A stretch of 33,476 nt of DNA from CAG-390 sp045531455 (GTDB taxonomy: Bacteria; Bacillota; Clostridia; Oscillospirales; CAG-272): contig JAZSEA010000055.1 in NCBI GenBank assembly GCA_045531455.1, positions 1-33,476 of the forward strand, given 5' to 3'. The position numbers and the translations under genes were made by a program. This document shows, piece by piece, positions 1 through 6,932 of this stretch. The notes below the pieces were generated by a model. It had not been told where the DNA came from, made no database searches, and saw only the letters and a program-made list of their open reading frames with translations. Position 1 is the first letter of the stretch, and every line of letters begins with the position of its first letter.

Positions 1-23
1 CGTCTTTCGGCGTGATATATCTC

Positions 24-41
24 GCAAGGTTAATACCTTGC
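24..41. repeat. Short perfect hairpin in the left intergenic region
   Basis: GCAAGGT (24-30) and ACCTTGC (35-41) form a perfect 7-bp stem around a TAAT loop. There is no T-tract, so it does not look like a terminator. The left end of the region is cut by the window edge, so its context is unknown. Confidence 0.5.
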
Positions 42-97
42 TTCGCTACATCCCACCAAAATCCATCAAAAATTTATTCGCCGCAGAGTGCGAAGCA

Positions 98-203
98 GTT
101 TTCATCGAGCAAATATTCGGATAGACAAAGAAAAAATTCGAAGTAATATGTCATCTTACGAGGATTTTTTCTGCAGTATATGCGGATATTTGCCGATGAA
201 AAC
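98..203. repeat. Long imperfect palindrome (MITE-like or RNA hairpin)
   Basis: Outer arms GTTTTCATCG (98-107) and CGATGAAAAC (194-203) match perfectly. After one bulged A, GCAAATAT (109-116) pairs with ATATTTGC (186-193). Further in, the A-run at 131-136 pairs with the T-run at 165-170, and GTAA (143-146) pairs with TTAC (156-159) around a small loop. The whole 106-bp segment can fold back on itself. No open reading frame occupies it, and flanking bases show no clear target-site duplication. It may be a decayed miniature inverted-repeat element or a structured leader. Confidence 0.5.
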
Positions 204-287
204 CTTATGTGTTCGGCTCTCTTCGGCTATAATAACAATTGTATTTCATTTTTTTTGAATTCTGAAAAAATCATCCTGCGTAAGGTA

Positions 288-318
288 TTGCTTGTTACGC
301 AACGTAATATGATATAAT
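288..318 (+). promoter_or_regulatory. MerR-type promoter with operator dyad in a 19-bp spacer
   Basis: A perfect -10 TATAAT (313-318) and a -35-like TTGCTT (288-293) are separated by 19 bp, the over-long spacing typical of MerR-activated promoters. The spacer contains the dyad TTACG-CAA-CGTAA (295-307), nearly centred. A further inverted copy TGCGTAA (277-283) against TTACGCA (295-301) lies across the -35. The first gene downstream is a MerR regulator, so autoregulation is the simplest reading. Confidence 0.65.
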
Positions 319-341
319 TACGGCGAATGGAGGTGAAAGCT

Positions 342-1076
342 ATGTCAAAATACACAACGGGAGAGATCGCAAAGCTTTGCGGAGTTTCCGTGCGGACGGT
401 TCAATATTACGATACGCGCGGCATACTCATTCCGAGCGAGCTTTCCGAGGGCGGAAGACGTCTTTATTCCGAGGACGATCTCGCGAAGATGAAGACGGTC
501 TGTTTTCTCCGCGAGATGGGCCTGCCGATCAATACGATAGGTGAGCTATTCTCCGAGGACGACCCCGAGAGCGTGATCTCGATCATTCTCGATCAGCACG
601 AGGCTGAGCTTCGGGCAGAATCCGAATCTCTGCAAAAACAGCTCGAAATGGTTGAAGATCTTCGCCGCGGACTTAAGAAAACGAACTCATTCTCGATCGA
701 ATCTTTAGGCGACATAGCAAATCAAATGGAAAACAAAAAGAAGCTTTACCGTATGAGATGGACTATGGTCATCATAGGCATCATCGCCGAGATCGCCGAG
801 GTCGGCACGCTTATGCTCGGTATCCTCGAGGGTATCTGGTGGCCCTTTTTTGCCATCGGTCTGCCCATCGTAATTGCTATCGGGATCTGGATGAGTATAT
901 TCTACTACAAGCGCGTGGAATACATCTGCCCGAAGTGCAATCACGTCTTCAAGCCGAGCTTCAAGGAAATGTTCTGGGCGAATCACACGCCCACGACCCG
1001 CAAGCTCACCTGCCCCGAATGCGGACACAAGGGCTTTTGCGTTGAGGTCTACGGACGCGGGGGAAAACAGGAATGA
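342..1076 (+). CDS. MerR family transcriptional regulator with transmembrane and zinc-ribbon C-terminus
   Basis: This is a 244-aa DNA-binding regulator. Residues 1-70 form the MerR winged helix-turn-helix, opening YTTGEIAKLCGVSVRTVQYY with RGI and GGRRLY following. Residues about 75-115 are a Glu/Lys-rich dimerisation helix. Two hydrophobic segments at about 140-160 and 165-187 suggest membrane attachment, and a CPKC...CPEC pair near the end suggests a zinc ribbon. I chose ATG 342 because GGAGGTG (329-335) sits 6 bases before it; an in-frame ATG at 327 overlaps that site and has none of its own. The gene overlaps the CPBP protease gene by ATGA, so the two are probably made together. The signal sensed is unknown. 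Confidence 0.88.
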   Translation: MSKYTTGEIAKLCGVSVRTVQYYDTRGILIPSELSEGGRRLYSEDDLAKMKTVCFLREMGLPINTIGELFSEDDPESVISIILDQHEAELRAESESLQKQLEMVEDLRRGLKKTNSFSIESLGDIANQMENKKKLYRMRWTMVIIGIIAEIAEVGTLMLGILEGIWWPFFAIGLPIVIAIGIWMSIFYYKRVEYICPKCNHVFKPSFKEMFWANHTPTTRKLTCPECGHKGFCVEVYGRGGKQE

Positions 1077-1825
1077 GCAGATTCAAAAAGCCGCTGATAT
1101 TCTCGCTCGCTTTTCTGCCGATCACGGTCGTTGCAATAATCTTCGTTTGCCTTTATCAGTTTGAGATGTTCCCGCCCGAGATTCTCGAGGAGGCTGTGGC
1201 ACAGGTCGGAAGCATCGGGATCGTTTGGGCGATCACGATCGTGCAGAACGTCGGACTAATTATGTTCTGCTGCTTCTTCGGATATATTCTCGCAGGAAAG
1301 CTCGGACTGCTCAAGCCCCTCAGGCTTGAAAAGCGCGCGCTTGCCGTTACGATGATCTCCTCGCTGATCGGCGGAATCATTTTCAGCCTCGACCCGTGGA
1401 CGTTCGGCAGAGTGATCGAGGGTGTCAAAGACAGCACAGCCGCGGGAATGACTCTCTACGGCGTTATTGCCTCGATCCTTTACGGAGGGATCGTTGAGGA
1501 ACTGCTGATGCGGCTCTTCTTTATGTCGCTTATCGCGTTTCTGATCTTCAAGATCTTTTGTAAGGGCAGAGAAGAGGTTCCGGGGAAGGTCCTTGTCATA
1601 GCGAATATCGTTGCCGCTCTGCTCTTTGCCGCAGGTCATCTGCCCGCGACGTTCACGGCGTTCGGCGAGCTTACCCCTATGATCCTCGTCCGTTGTTTCC
1701 TGCTCAACGGCGCGTTCGGACTCCTTTTCGGTCGTCTCTACCGCAAGTACGGTCTTCAATACGCTATGCTCAGCCACGCGACTCTGCATATCGTAAGCAA
1801 GATTATTTGGTTTATTTTTATCTAA
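1073..1825 (+). CDS. CPBP family intramembrane glutamic endopeptidase
   Basis: This 250-aa polytopic membrane protein carries the CPBP/Abi (CAAX protease-like) motifs in order: EELLMR with Glu142, Glu143 and Arg147, then AAGHLPA with His189, then SHATLH with His235. The family includes prenyl-protein proteases, bacteriocin-immunity proteins and membrane-bound regulators. About seven hydrophobic segments are visible. Its start overlaps the MerR stop by 4 bases. Pairing with a membrane-tethered MerR suggests a cell-envelope response module, but the substrate cannot be inferred. No clear terminator follows; the next gene has its own promoter. Confidence 0.85.
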   Translation: MSRFKKPLIFSLAFLPITVVAIIFVCLYQFEMFPPEILEEAVAQVGSIGIVWAITIVQNVGLIMFCCFFGYILAGKLGLLKPLRLEKRALAVTMISSLIGGIIFSLDPWTFGRVIEGVKDSTAAGMTLYGVIASILYGGIVEELLMRLFFMSLIAFLIFKIFCKGREEVPGKVLVIANIVAALLFAAGHLPATFTAFGELTPMILVRCFLLNGAFGLLFGRLYRKYGLQYAMLSHATLHIVSKIIWFIFI

Positions 1826-1829
1826 CCTC

Positions 1830-1865
1830 TTGAAAAACGTACATAATTATGCTATAATAATGTAC
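1830..1865 (+). promoter_or_regulatory. Promoter and palindromic operator of the toxin-antitoxin pair
   Basis: TTGAAA (1830-1835) and TATAAT (1853-1858) lie 17 bp apart. A 27-bp palindrome (1839-1865) with 12-bp arms beginning GTACAT and ending ATGTAC around a GCT centre has one mismatch and covers the -10. This is where a Phd-type antitoxin would bind to repress its own operon. Confidence 0.75.
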
Positions 1866-1882
1866 AGAAGGAGGACAATGAT

Positions 1883-2146
1883 ATGCCGCAGATAAAACCT
1901 ATTACAGAATTACGTAATACAACCGAGATATCAGAGCTTTGCCACGCGAAAAAGGAACCGATTTTTATAACCAAAAACGGTTACGGCGATCTTGTTGTTA
2001 TGAGTATTGAAGCTTACGAAGAATTGATTGAAGCAATTAAGACTGATTCGGCAATTTTTGAGGCTGAAAAGGAATACGAGAGCGACGGAGTTCTTCTTGA
2101 TGCAAAAAGTACTATTGACGGATTACGGAGAAAGTATTTTGGATAA
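1883..2146 (+). CDS. Phd/YefM family antitoxin
   Basis: An 87-aa protein with the Phd/YefM pattern: IKPITELRNTTEISELC at the N-terminus, KKEPIFITKNGYGDLVVMS forming the conserved beta strands, then an acidic helical C-terminus expected to wrap the toxin. GGAGG (1870-1874) lies 8 bases before the ATG. In this family the N-terminal half binds DNA and, with the toxin, represses the operon; the palindrome over its promoter fits. The toxin gene overlaps its last 8 bases. Confidence 0.88.
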   Translation: MPQIKPITELRNTTEISELCHAKKEPIFITKNGYGDLVVMSIEAYEELIEAIKTDSAIFEAEKEYESDGVLLDAKSTIDGLRRKYFG

Positions 2147-2441
2147 TTATTCAGTAAAGCTTTATGCTCGCGCAAGCCGTGATCTGGAAGAAATATTCAA
2201 GTACATTGCAAACAATCTTTCCGAGCCTCTTGCAGCGGAAAAACTGATTGATGATTTGGAAAATGCAATAATTAATTTGGAGTTTTTTCCCGAACGTGGC
2301 GCGATAAGACAAATAGGACTCTATGCCAATAAGGGGTACCGCCAATTATTCGTAAAGAATTACGTCATAATTTATAAGGTATTGAACGAGCAAAGGGAAG
2401 TTCACGTTGTTACAATACGCTATGCTCCAAGCAATTTTTGA
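2139..2441 (+). CDS. RelE/ParE superfamily toxin, probable TTG start
   Basis: About 100 aa with ParE/RelE features: SVKLYARASRDLEEIFKYI at the N-terminus, a central helix with AAEKLIDDLENAI, and the closing strands RQLFVKNYVIIYKV and VHVVTIRYA. The frame has no ATG in the right place; the upstream in-frame ATG (2028) would give 37 non-homologous residues inside the antitoxin gene. TTG 2139 is preceded by GGAG (2127-2130) at 8 bases and gives the usual toxin length. ParE toxins poison gyrase and RelE toxins cut mRNA in the ribosome; the sequence does not separate the two, though ParE-like is favoured. A terminator follows directly. Confidence 0.85.
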   Translation: MDNYSVKLYARASRDLEEIFKYIANNLSEPLAAEKLIDDLENAIINLEFFPERGAIRQIGLYANKGYRQLFVKNYVIIYKVLNEQREVHVVTIRYAPSNF

Positions 2442-2470
2442 AAGCACCGCATTTTTTGCGGTGCTTTTTT
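2442..2470 (+). terminator. Rho-independent terminator of the toxin-antitoxin operon
   Basis: AAGCACCGC and GCGGTGCTT form a 9-bp stem around an ATTTTTT loop, followed by a T-run. It starts immediately after the toxin stop codon. Confidence 0.9.
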
Positions 2471-2490
2471 AAAAATTTTTCAAAAACCTA

Positions 2491-2556
2491 TTGACAAATA
2501 TATCGAAGTGCGATATAATATAGGTACGATATATCGAGGTGCGATGTATCGAAGTG
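2491..2556 (+). promoter_or_regulatory. Consensus promoter with PadR operators
   Basis: TTGACA (2491-2496), a 17-bp spacer and TATAAT (2514-2519) form a perfect promoter. ATATCG-AAGTG-CGATAT (2500-2516) is a dyad in the spacer that reaches the -10. A related copy, ATATCG-AGGTG-CGATGT (2531-2547), and a half copy TATCGAAGTG (2547-2556) lie just downstream. Repeated TATCG/CGATA dyads fit autorepression by the PadR protein encoded next. Confidence 0.75.
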
Positions 2557-2574
2557 AAATACAAGGAGGAAATG

Positions 2575-2892
2575 ATGGATCAGCATATAAAAAAGGTCTA
2601 CGTTCCTATGACCGAGACGGCGTTCTACATTCTTCTTTGCCTGCGAGAGGCGAATCACGGCTACGGGATCGTCCAGACGGTCGAGAAACTGACGGACGGC
2701 GCGATCAGACTTGCGCCGGGAACTATGTACGGCAGTCTCTCTAAGATGGAGAAGGACGGCGTTATCCGATTTATCCGCGAGGAAGAGAAGAGAAAGATCT
2801 ATAGGATCACGGATCTCGGCGAGGAAGTGCTTGAGATTGAGATCAAGCGTATCGAGCGGCTTTATAAGATCGCAAAGGGGGAGACGGAATGA
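2575..2892 (+). CDS. PadR family transcriptional regulator (first copy)
   Basis: A 105-aa PadR winged-helix repressor: TETAFYILLCLREANHGYGI, then APGTMYGSLSKMEKDGVI as the recognition region, and KRKIYRITDLGEEVL as the wing. It belongs to the short PadR subfamily lacking a long C-terminal domain. ATG 2575 was chosen because AAGGAGG (2563-2569) is 5 bases upstream; the neighbouring ATG 2572 is too close and the ATG at 2539 lies within the operators. It overlaps the DUF2812 gene by ATGA. PadR + DUF2812 pairs are a recurrent arrangement in Firmicutes; the inducer is unknown. Confidence 0.9.
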   Translation: MDQHIKKVYVPMTETAFYILLCLREANHGYGIVQTVEKLTDGAIRLAPGTMYGSLSKMEKDGVIRFIREEEKRKIYRITDLGEEVLEIEIKRIERLYKIAKGETE

Positions 2893-3431
2893 AAAACGAA
2901 GATTACAAGAAGCAGTTCAAGTATTTTACCATATTTGAATATGAAAAAGAGGAAGAATACCTCCGTGAGATGCATAAATCGGGCTGGAAATTCATAAAAG
3001 TCACGGGTTTAGGCAGGTATCATTTCGAGAAATGTACGCCCGAGGACGTCGTATATCAGCTTGACTACAATCAGGATGGCATCAAAAACAAGGATGAATA
3101 CCTGCAGATGTTTTCCGATTGCGGATGGGAGCATCTTCAGGAATATGCGGGATATTCATATTTCCGCAAGCCCGCATCCGATATGCAGGACGACGAGGGT
3201 ATCTTCTGCGACGAGGAATCGAAGCTTCGGATGATGGAGCGTGTACTCCGCGGCAGAATGACGCCGCTTGTAATCATCTTCTTCTGCTTCCTTCTGCCTC
3301 AGCTTTGTATGAATACCGCAAACGGGAACTACGTTCTTGCGGCATTTATGGGAGGAATTATGGCGGTCTACCTTGCAGTATTCCTTATTTCCGCAAGGGG
3401 ATACCTCAAAATGAAGAACGGAAGGAGATAA
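2889..3431 (+). CDS. DUF2812 domain membrane protein
   Basis: 180 aa. The N-terminal 100 residues match the DUF2812 pattern: FEYEKEEEYLREMHKSGW near the start, a YQLDYN strand and a GWEHLQEYAGYSYFRK block. Two hydrophobic helices follow (about 123-143 and 149-168), ending in a short basic tail, so the soluble domain is probably cytoplasmic and membrane-anchored. Translation is coupled to padR by a 4-base overlap. Its function is not established; in this gene pair it is thought to be the PadR-controlled effector or sensor. Confidence 0.82.
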   Translation: MKNEDYKKQFKYFTIFEYEKEEEYLREMHKSGWKFIKVTGLGRYHFEKCTPEDVVYQLDYNQDGIKNKDEYLQMFSDCGWEHLQEYAGYSYFRKPASDMQDDEGIFCDEESKLRMMERVLRGRMTPLVIIFFCFLLPQLCMNTANGNYVLAAFMGGIMAVYLAVFLISARGYLKMKNGRR

Positions 3432-3561
3432 AATGAATTCTGCATATTTCCCAATATTTTATCTTTGGCTGATCCTTTGTATTACTTCGAGCCGCCAAAA
3501 GCTCAGAAAAACAGTAATAATGAGAAACATAATTCAAAAAAACAGAACGGAGAATAATGAA

Positions 3562-3744
3562 ATGTTTGAACTTGCAAAGAAATTTATCGAAAAAGAATGT
3601 GTGATCTATACCTTTGAGGGCAACCAGTACAGCGGTACCGTCAAGGAGGTCAGCGACGGTGCGCTCCTCGTTGAGAGAAAGGGCATGACCGAGGCGATCA
3701 ATCTGAACTTCGTCGTAAGGATCAGAGAGACCAAGAAAAAATAA
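3562..3744 (+). CDS. Small Sm-like/SH3-barrel protein
   Basis: A 60-aa protein: an N-terminal helix (ELAKKFIEKECVIYTF) followed by short strands FEGNQYSGTVKEVSD, GALLVERK and EAINLNFVVRIRE. The strand-turn pattern resembles a small Sm/LSM or SH3-like barrel, which is structural guesswork. I chose ATG 3562 with GGAGAA (3549-3554) 7 bases upstream. The frame also opens at ATG 3433 with a good GGAG (3424-3427), which would add 43 residues of low-complexity composition; I consider that less likely but cannot exclude it. It sits 2 bases before the next gene, suggesting co-translation. Confidence 0.6.
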   Translation: MFELAKKFIEKECVIYTFEGNQYSGTVKEVSDGALLVERKGMTEAINLNFVVRIRETKKK

Positions 3745-3746
3745 AA

Positions 3747-4889
3747 ATGGCAAAGGTATATCTCGATCTGCCTCCCGTTTATGAGTACGCAACGCTCAGA
3801 CGGTGGGGGTATCCGAACACGGACAACAAGGCGATCGAATCGCCCGACGGAAAGTATTTTTGCGCGATTGTCTCGATAATCGAGTCGTCAATGGGAGTTT
3901 ACCAGGGCTTTTTCGCGCTTTTTGAAAACAAACCGAGACTCAAGCTGATCGTGGAATTAACTCGCCGCTCGATCTTTGCCGAGCCTCCGATCTTTGCGCC
4001 CGACGGAAAAATGCTGATCCATACGCTGCTGAAGCATAAGTTTTCCGACGCGCCCATCAGCTCATTTATTGTTATCGACCCCGAAGAACGCACCTTCGCG
4101 CTCATTCCTTACCGCGACGGAAAGGGAAGAGCCTTTCATTGCGATAAGGTCGAGCATATCAAGGATGGGAAATACCGCACTTTGCCGGGCGGGGTGAAAT
4201 TCGATCTGAATAAGCTGACCTATTATCCGCTCGAGAAGATCAATGATTTTTCCGAGGTCGATATTCCGCGTTTTCGCCTCGGTGCGGTCGAGCCGATCCC
4301 CTATTTCCCGACGAGAAAGCCGAGCATCGTCGGCTACCTTTCCTGGCAGCACAGGCGTCATCAATCGACCACCGTGACCGATCTCCTCAAGCAATGCTAT
4401 CAGGCGGCATACGGCGCGGAGCATCTGCTGACAGACAAGGACGCGGCAAGGCGTTATCTTGAGCGCGAATTTGATGCGACTCCGGCAAAGGATATTCCAA
4501 TCTGCGAGTATATCTCGGACGACATCTGCCGTGTTAATATTGCCGCGTGGAAGTACAGAGATCTGCCCGTCGGCGACCTTTTTGATCTCTTTGCGGCGTC
4601 GGCTTATCCGAGAGAAAACGGACGCGAGCTTCTTGAAGGCTTTTTGCGTGAGGCGGAGGAGTATATCGACGCTCACGAGGTGACCGAGGTGAGGGAAGAT
4701 CCCGAAAAGAACCGCAGCTTCAAGCGAGTCAACATTTTTTGCGAAAACGGCTCCGAGATCATCGAGGAATACCGCCGCTCGGGAATGCCCGCGATCCATC
4801 ACAGCGACGCCTACCGCGAGGCTGAACACCCCGCTTACAGAGTCGTTGATGCCAAGCTTTTGCGGGAGTATTTTGAAAAAATAAAGTAA
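3747..4889 (+). CDS. Conserved hypothetical protein, two-part, function unknown
   Basis: 380 aa, soluble, no signal peptide. The N-terminal half (about 1-190) reads as a beta-rich domain with repeated PDGK turns (SPDGKYFCA, APDGKMLIH), like propeller blades. The C-terminal half (about 200-380) is mostly helical, with AAYGAEHLLTDKDAARRYL, CRVNIAAWKYRDLPV and a His-rich tail IHHSDAYREAEHPAYRV. I do not recognise the family. It follows the Sm-like gene by 2 bases with only a weak ribosome binding site, so it probably depends on translation from upstream. A strong terminator follows. Confidence 0.75.
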   Translation: MAKVYLDLPPVYEYATLRRWGYPNTDNKAIESPDGKYFCAIVSIIESSMGVYQGFFALFENKPRLKLIVELTRRSIFAEPPIFAPDGKMLIHTLLKHKFSDAPISSFIVIDPEERTFALIPYRDGKGRAFHCDKVEHIKDGKYRTLPGGVKFDLNKLTYYPLEKINDFSEVDIPRFRLGAVEPIPYFPTRKPSIVGYLSWQHRRHQSTTVTDLLKQCYQAAYGAEHLLTDKDAARRYLEREFDATPAKDIPICEYISDDICRVNIAAWKYRDLPVGDLFDLFAASAYPRENGRELLEGFLREAEEYIDAHEVTEVREDPEKNRSFKRVNIFCENGSEIIEEYRRSGMPAIHHSDAYREAEHPAYRVVDAKLLREYFEKIK

Positions 4890-4891
4890 CT

Positions 4892-4926
4892 ATCAAAAAA
4901 AGACAGCTTCGCTGTCTTTTTTTGAT
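4892..4926. terminator. Bidirectional terminator
   Basis: A perfect palindrome: GACAGC (4902-4907) and GCTGTC (4911-4916) around TTC, flanked by seven A and seven T, extended by ATC/GAT. It ends the PadR-DUF2812 transcript and can act in both directions. Confidence 0.92.
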
Positions 4927-4933
4927 CCTCCTA

Positions 4934-4977
4934 TTGACAACCTCTTCCTTTTGTGCTATACTATGTATAGCGTAGTA
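4934..4977 (+). promoter_or_regulatory. Promoter and operator dyads of the second PadR operon
   Basis: TTGACA (4934-4939), a 17-bp spacer and TATACT (4957-4962). GCTATAC-TAT-GTATAGC (4955-4971) is a perfect dyad over the -10, and an overlapping TACTA...TAGTA dyad spans 4959-4977. Both suit binding by the PadR protein encoded 22 bases downstream. Confidence 0.75.
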
Positions 4978-4998
4978 TTATGCAAAAGGAGGTATATG

Positions 4999-5319
4999 AT
5001 GGATATTCAAATGAAGCGCGGGCTTCTTGACGTCTGCGTGCTTGCGGCGATCAAGGAGGAGGATTCCTACGGCTATCAGATCATCAAGGACATCAAGCCA
5101 TTCGTCGAAATATCCGAGTCGACTCTTTATCCCATCCTGCGACGTCTCGAGGCGGCTGAATTGCTTACCGTCCGTACAGCCGAGCATAACGGCAGACTCC
5201 GCAAATATTATCATATTACAAAGGCGGGACTCGGGCGCATCGAGGATTTCAAGGAAGAATGGAAAGAGATCATGTCTATATACAAATTTGTGACCAAGGG
5301 GGATGGGGACGATGACTAA
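4999..5319 (+). CDS. PadR family transcriptional regulator (second copy)
   Basis: A 106-aa PadR repressor: KRGLLDVCVLAAIKEEDSYG, then ISESTLYPILRRLEAAELL as the recognition helix region, and RLRKYYHITKAGLGRI as the wing. ATG 4999 follows GGAGG (4988-4992) by 6 bases; ATG 4996 is possible but close. It overlaps the HAAS gene by 8 bases. PadR genes next to HAAS (DUF1700) and DUF4097 genes are a familiar Firmicutes arrangement and are often autoregulated; the operator dyads upstream agree. It is distinct from the PadR at 2575. Confidence 0.9.
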   Translation: MDIQMKRGLLDVCVLAAIKEEDSYGYQIIKDIKPFVEISESTLYPILRRLEAAELLTVRTAEHNGRLRKYYHITKAGLGRIEDFKEEWKEIMSIYKFVTKGDGDDD

Positions 5320-5902
5320 AGCGGAATTTTTAGCGGAGCTTCGCGCGGCTATATCGGGACTTCCCGAAGCCGATATAGAAAAGAGTCTGGATTTTTATTC
5401 CGAAATGATTGACGACAGAGTTGAGGACGGTATTCCCGAGGAAGAAGCGGTCTCGGCACTCGGAAGCGTAGAGGATATCAAAACGCAGATTTTGAAGGAT
5501 ATTCCGATAACGAAGATAATTAAGGAGAAGGTAAAGCCCAAACGGTCATTCCGAGGATGGGAGATCGCGGTCATAATTATCGGATTCCCGCTTTGGTTTC
5601 CGCTTTTGATTGCGGCGGGGGCGATACTTTTCTCTATTTGGGTCTCGCTCTGGGCGGTAGTGATCTCGTTCTACGCAGCGGAGGCGGCTTTTATGGGCTC
5701 GGCTTTCGGAGGAATTATTGCTTCTGCGGTTATGCTCGCCTGCGTTAACAGCCTTTCGGGACTTTTTCTGCTCGGTTGTTCGCTTGCTTGCGTCGGTCTC
5801 GGAATTTTGTGGATATTCGTCTGCAAGTATTCGACCAAGGGACTCTTGTGGCTTACGGGTACGTTCGTCAAATCACTTTTTATGAAGAAGGGCGGCAAAT
5901 AA
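5312..5902 (+). CDS. HAAS (DUF1700) domain membrane protein
   Basis: 196 aa. Residues 1-70 form the HAAS domain: KAEFLAELRAAISGLPEADI, then a SLDFYSEMIDDRVEDG helix and EEEAVSALGSVEDI. Residues about 80-185 hold three or four hydrophobic helices. HAAS proteins are membrane proteins thought to work with the PadR regulator next to them. ATG 5312 fits homologues; ATG 5303 adds only three residues. The start overlaps padR by 8 bases and the stop is 1 base before the DUF4097 gene, so the three are one translational unit. Confidence 0.85.
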   Translation: MTKAEFLAELRAAISGLPEADIEKSLDFYSEMIDDRVEDGIPEEEAVSALGSVEDIKTQILKDIPITKIIKEKVKPKRSFRGWEIAVIIIGFPLWFPLLIAAGAILFSIWVSLWAVVISFYAAEAAFMGSAFGGIIASAVMLACVNSLSGLFLLGCSLACVGLGILWIFVCKYSTKGLLWLTGTFVKSLFMKKGGK

Positions 5903-5903
5903 G

Positions 5904-6932
5904 ATGAAAAAGAATATTGTAACGATCGTGGTTGCACTCTGCCTTATCATCGCGGGTGCGGCTCTTGCGGGTGCGGCACTGGTTGCTGTAGATTTTGACT
6001 TCGGCGGTTTTTCGAATGTTAATTACGAAAGAAACAGCTACGTTATTGAAGGCGATATCGGGGTGATCAGCGTTATCGCTCAGGATCATAACATCATCAT
6101 TCTTCCTTCCGAAGACGGAATTTGTAAGATCGAAGTTGACGAGAGCGACAATTCTAAACTTGAATATCGCTTTGAAGGCAAGCATCTTGTGATCAAAATG
6201 ACGGATGATCGCAAATGGTACGATCATATCAGCTTCTTTGGCAATGAAGCAGATCTTGTGCTTTATCTGCCTGCAGGAGAATATGATAGGTTATCGGTGG
6301 AAACGGACACCGGTGACGTAAAGGTTTCTGAAAAGTTTTCCTTCACATTTGTGCTTGCCTCCGCAGGCACGGGCGATATTGAATTTTTAGCAAAGACCCA
6401 TAAAGAGCTTTCGCTTTCCTGCAGTACTGGAGATATTACTGTACGGGATGTCGAGCCCGAAGATCTTTGCGCAAGCGTTTCCACGGGAAATATTGTTGTT
6501 GAAAATATAAAGGCATCGGACAAAATTTCACTTTCCTGCAACACCGGAAAAATTGAAGTCCACGGCTCCGAGGCGAAAAATATTGAATCCTGGGGCAGTA
6601 CAGGCGATATTCTGCTCAAATATGTGACAGTTGAAGCTCAGGTGAATGTCAGACGCTCGACGGGCGACGTTACCTTGACAAGCGTACTTGCCGATTCGTT
6701 CGTCATTAAGACCTCAACGGGTGACGTGAAGCTCAACCTTTCGGATGCGGAAGAAATCAATATTGAAACCGATACGGGCAGAGTTGAAGGAAGTCTTTTG
6801 AGCGAAAAGATATTCAAATGTGAATCGTCAAGCGGAAGCATCAAGGTTCCCGAAACCCATTCGGGCGGAGTTTGTAAAATAAAGACTTCGACAGGAAATA
6901 TTCATATTACGGTAAGCGAGGACAAAAAATGA
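5904..6932 (+). CDS. DUF4097 family beta-helix repeat protein
   Basis: 342 aa with an N-terminal hydrophobic segment (about 5-28) that anchors or exports it, so most of the protein should lie outside the membrane. From about residue 130 it carries some eleven repeats of about 20 residues with a TG[D/N/K/R] turn: TDTGDVKV, CSTGDITV, VSTGNIVV, CNTGKIEV, RSTGDVTL, TSTGDVKL, TSTGNIHI and others. This is the DUF4097 parallel beta-helix pattern, called adhesin-like in some annotations without firm function. It overlaps the following oxidoreductase gene by ATGA. Confidence 0.85.
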   Translation: MKKNIVTIVVALCLIIAGAALAGAALVAVDFDFGGFSNVNYERNSYVIEGDIGVISVIAQDHNIIILPSEDGICKIEVDESDNSKLEYRFEGKHLVIKMTDDRKWYDHISFFGNEADLVLYLPAGEYDRLSVETDTGDVKVSEKFSFTFVLASAGTGDIEFLAKTHKELSLSCSTGDITVRDVEPEDLCASVSTGNIVVENIKASDKISLSCNTGKIEVHGSEAKNIESWGSTGDILLKYVTVEAQVNVRRSTGDVTLTSVLADSFVIKTSTGDVKLNLSDAEEINIETDTGRVEGSLLSEKIFKCESSSGSIKVPETHSGGVCKIKTSTGNIHITVSEDKK

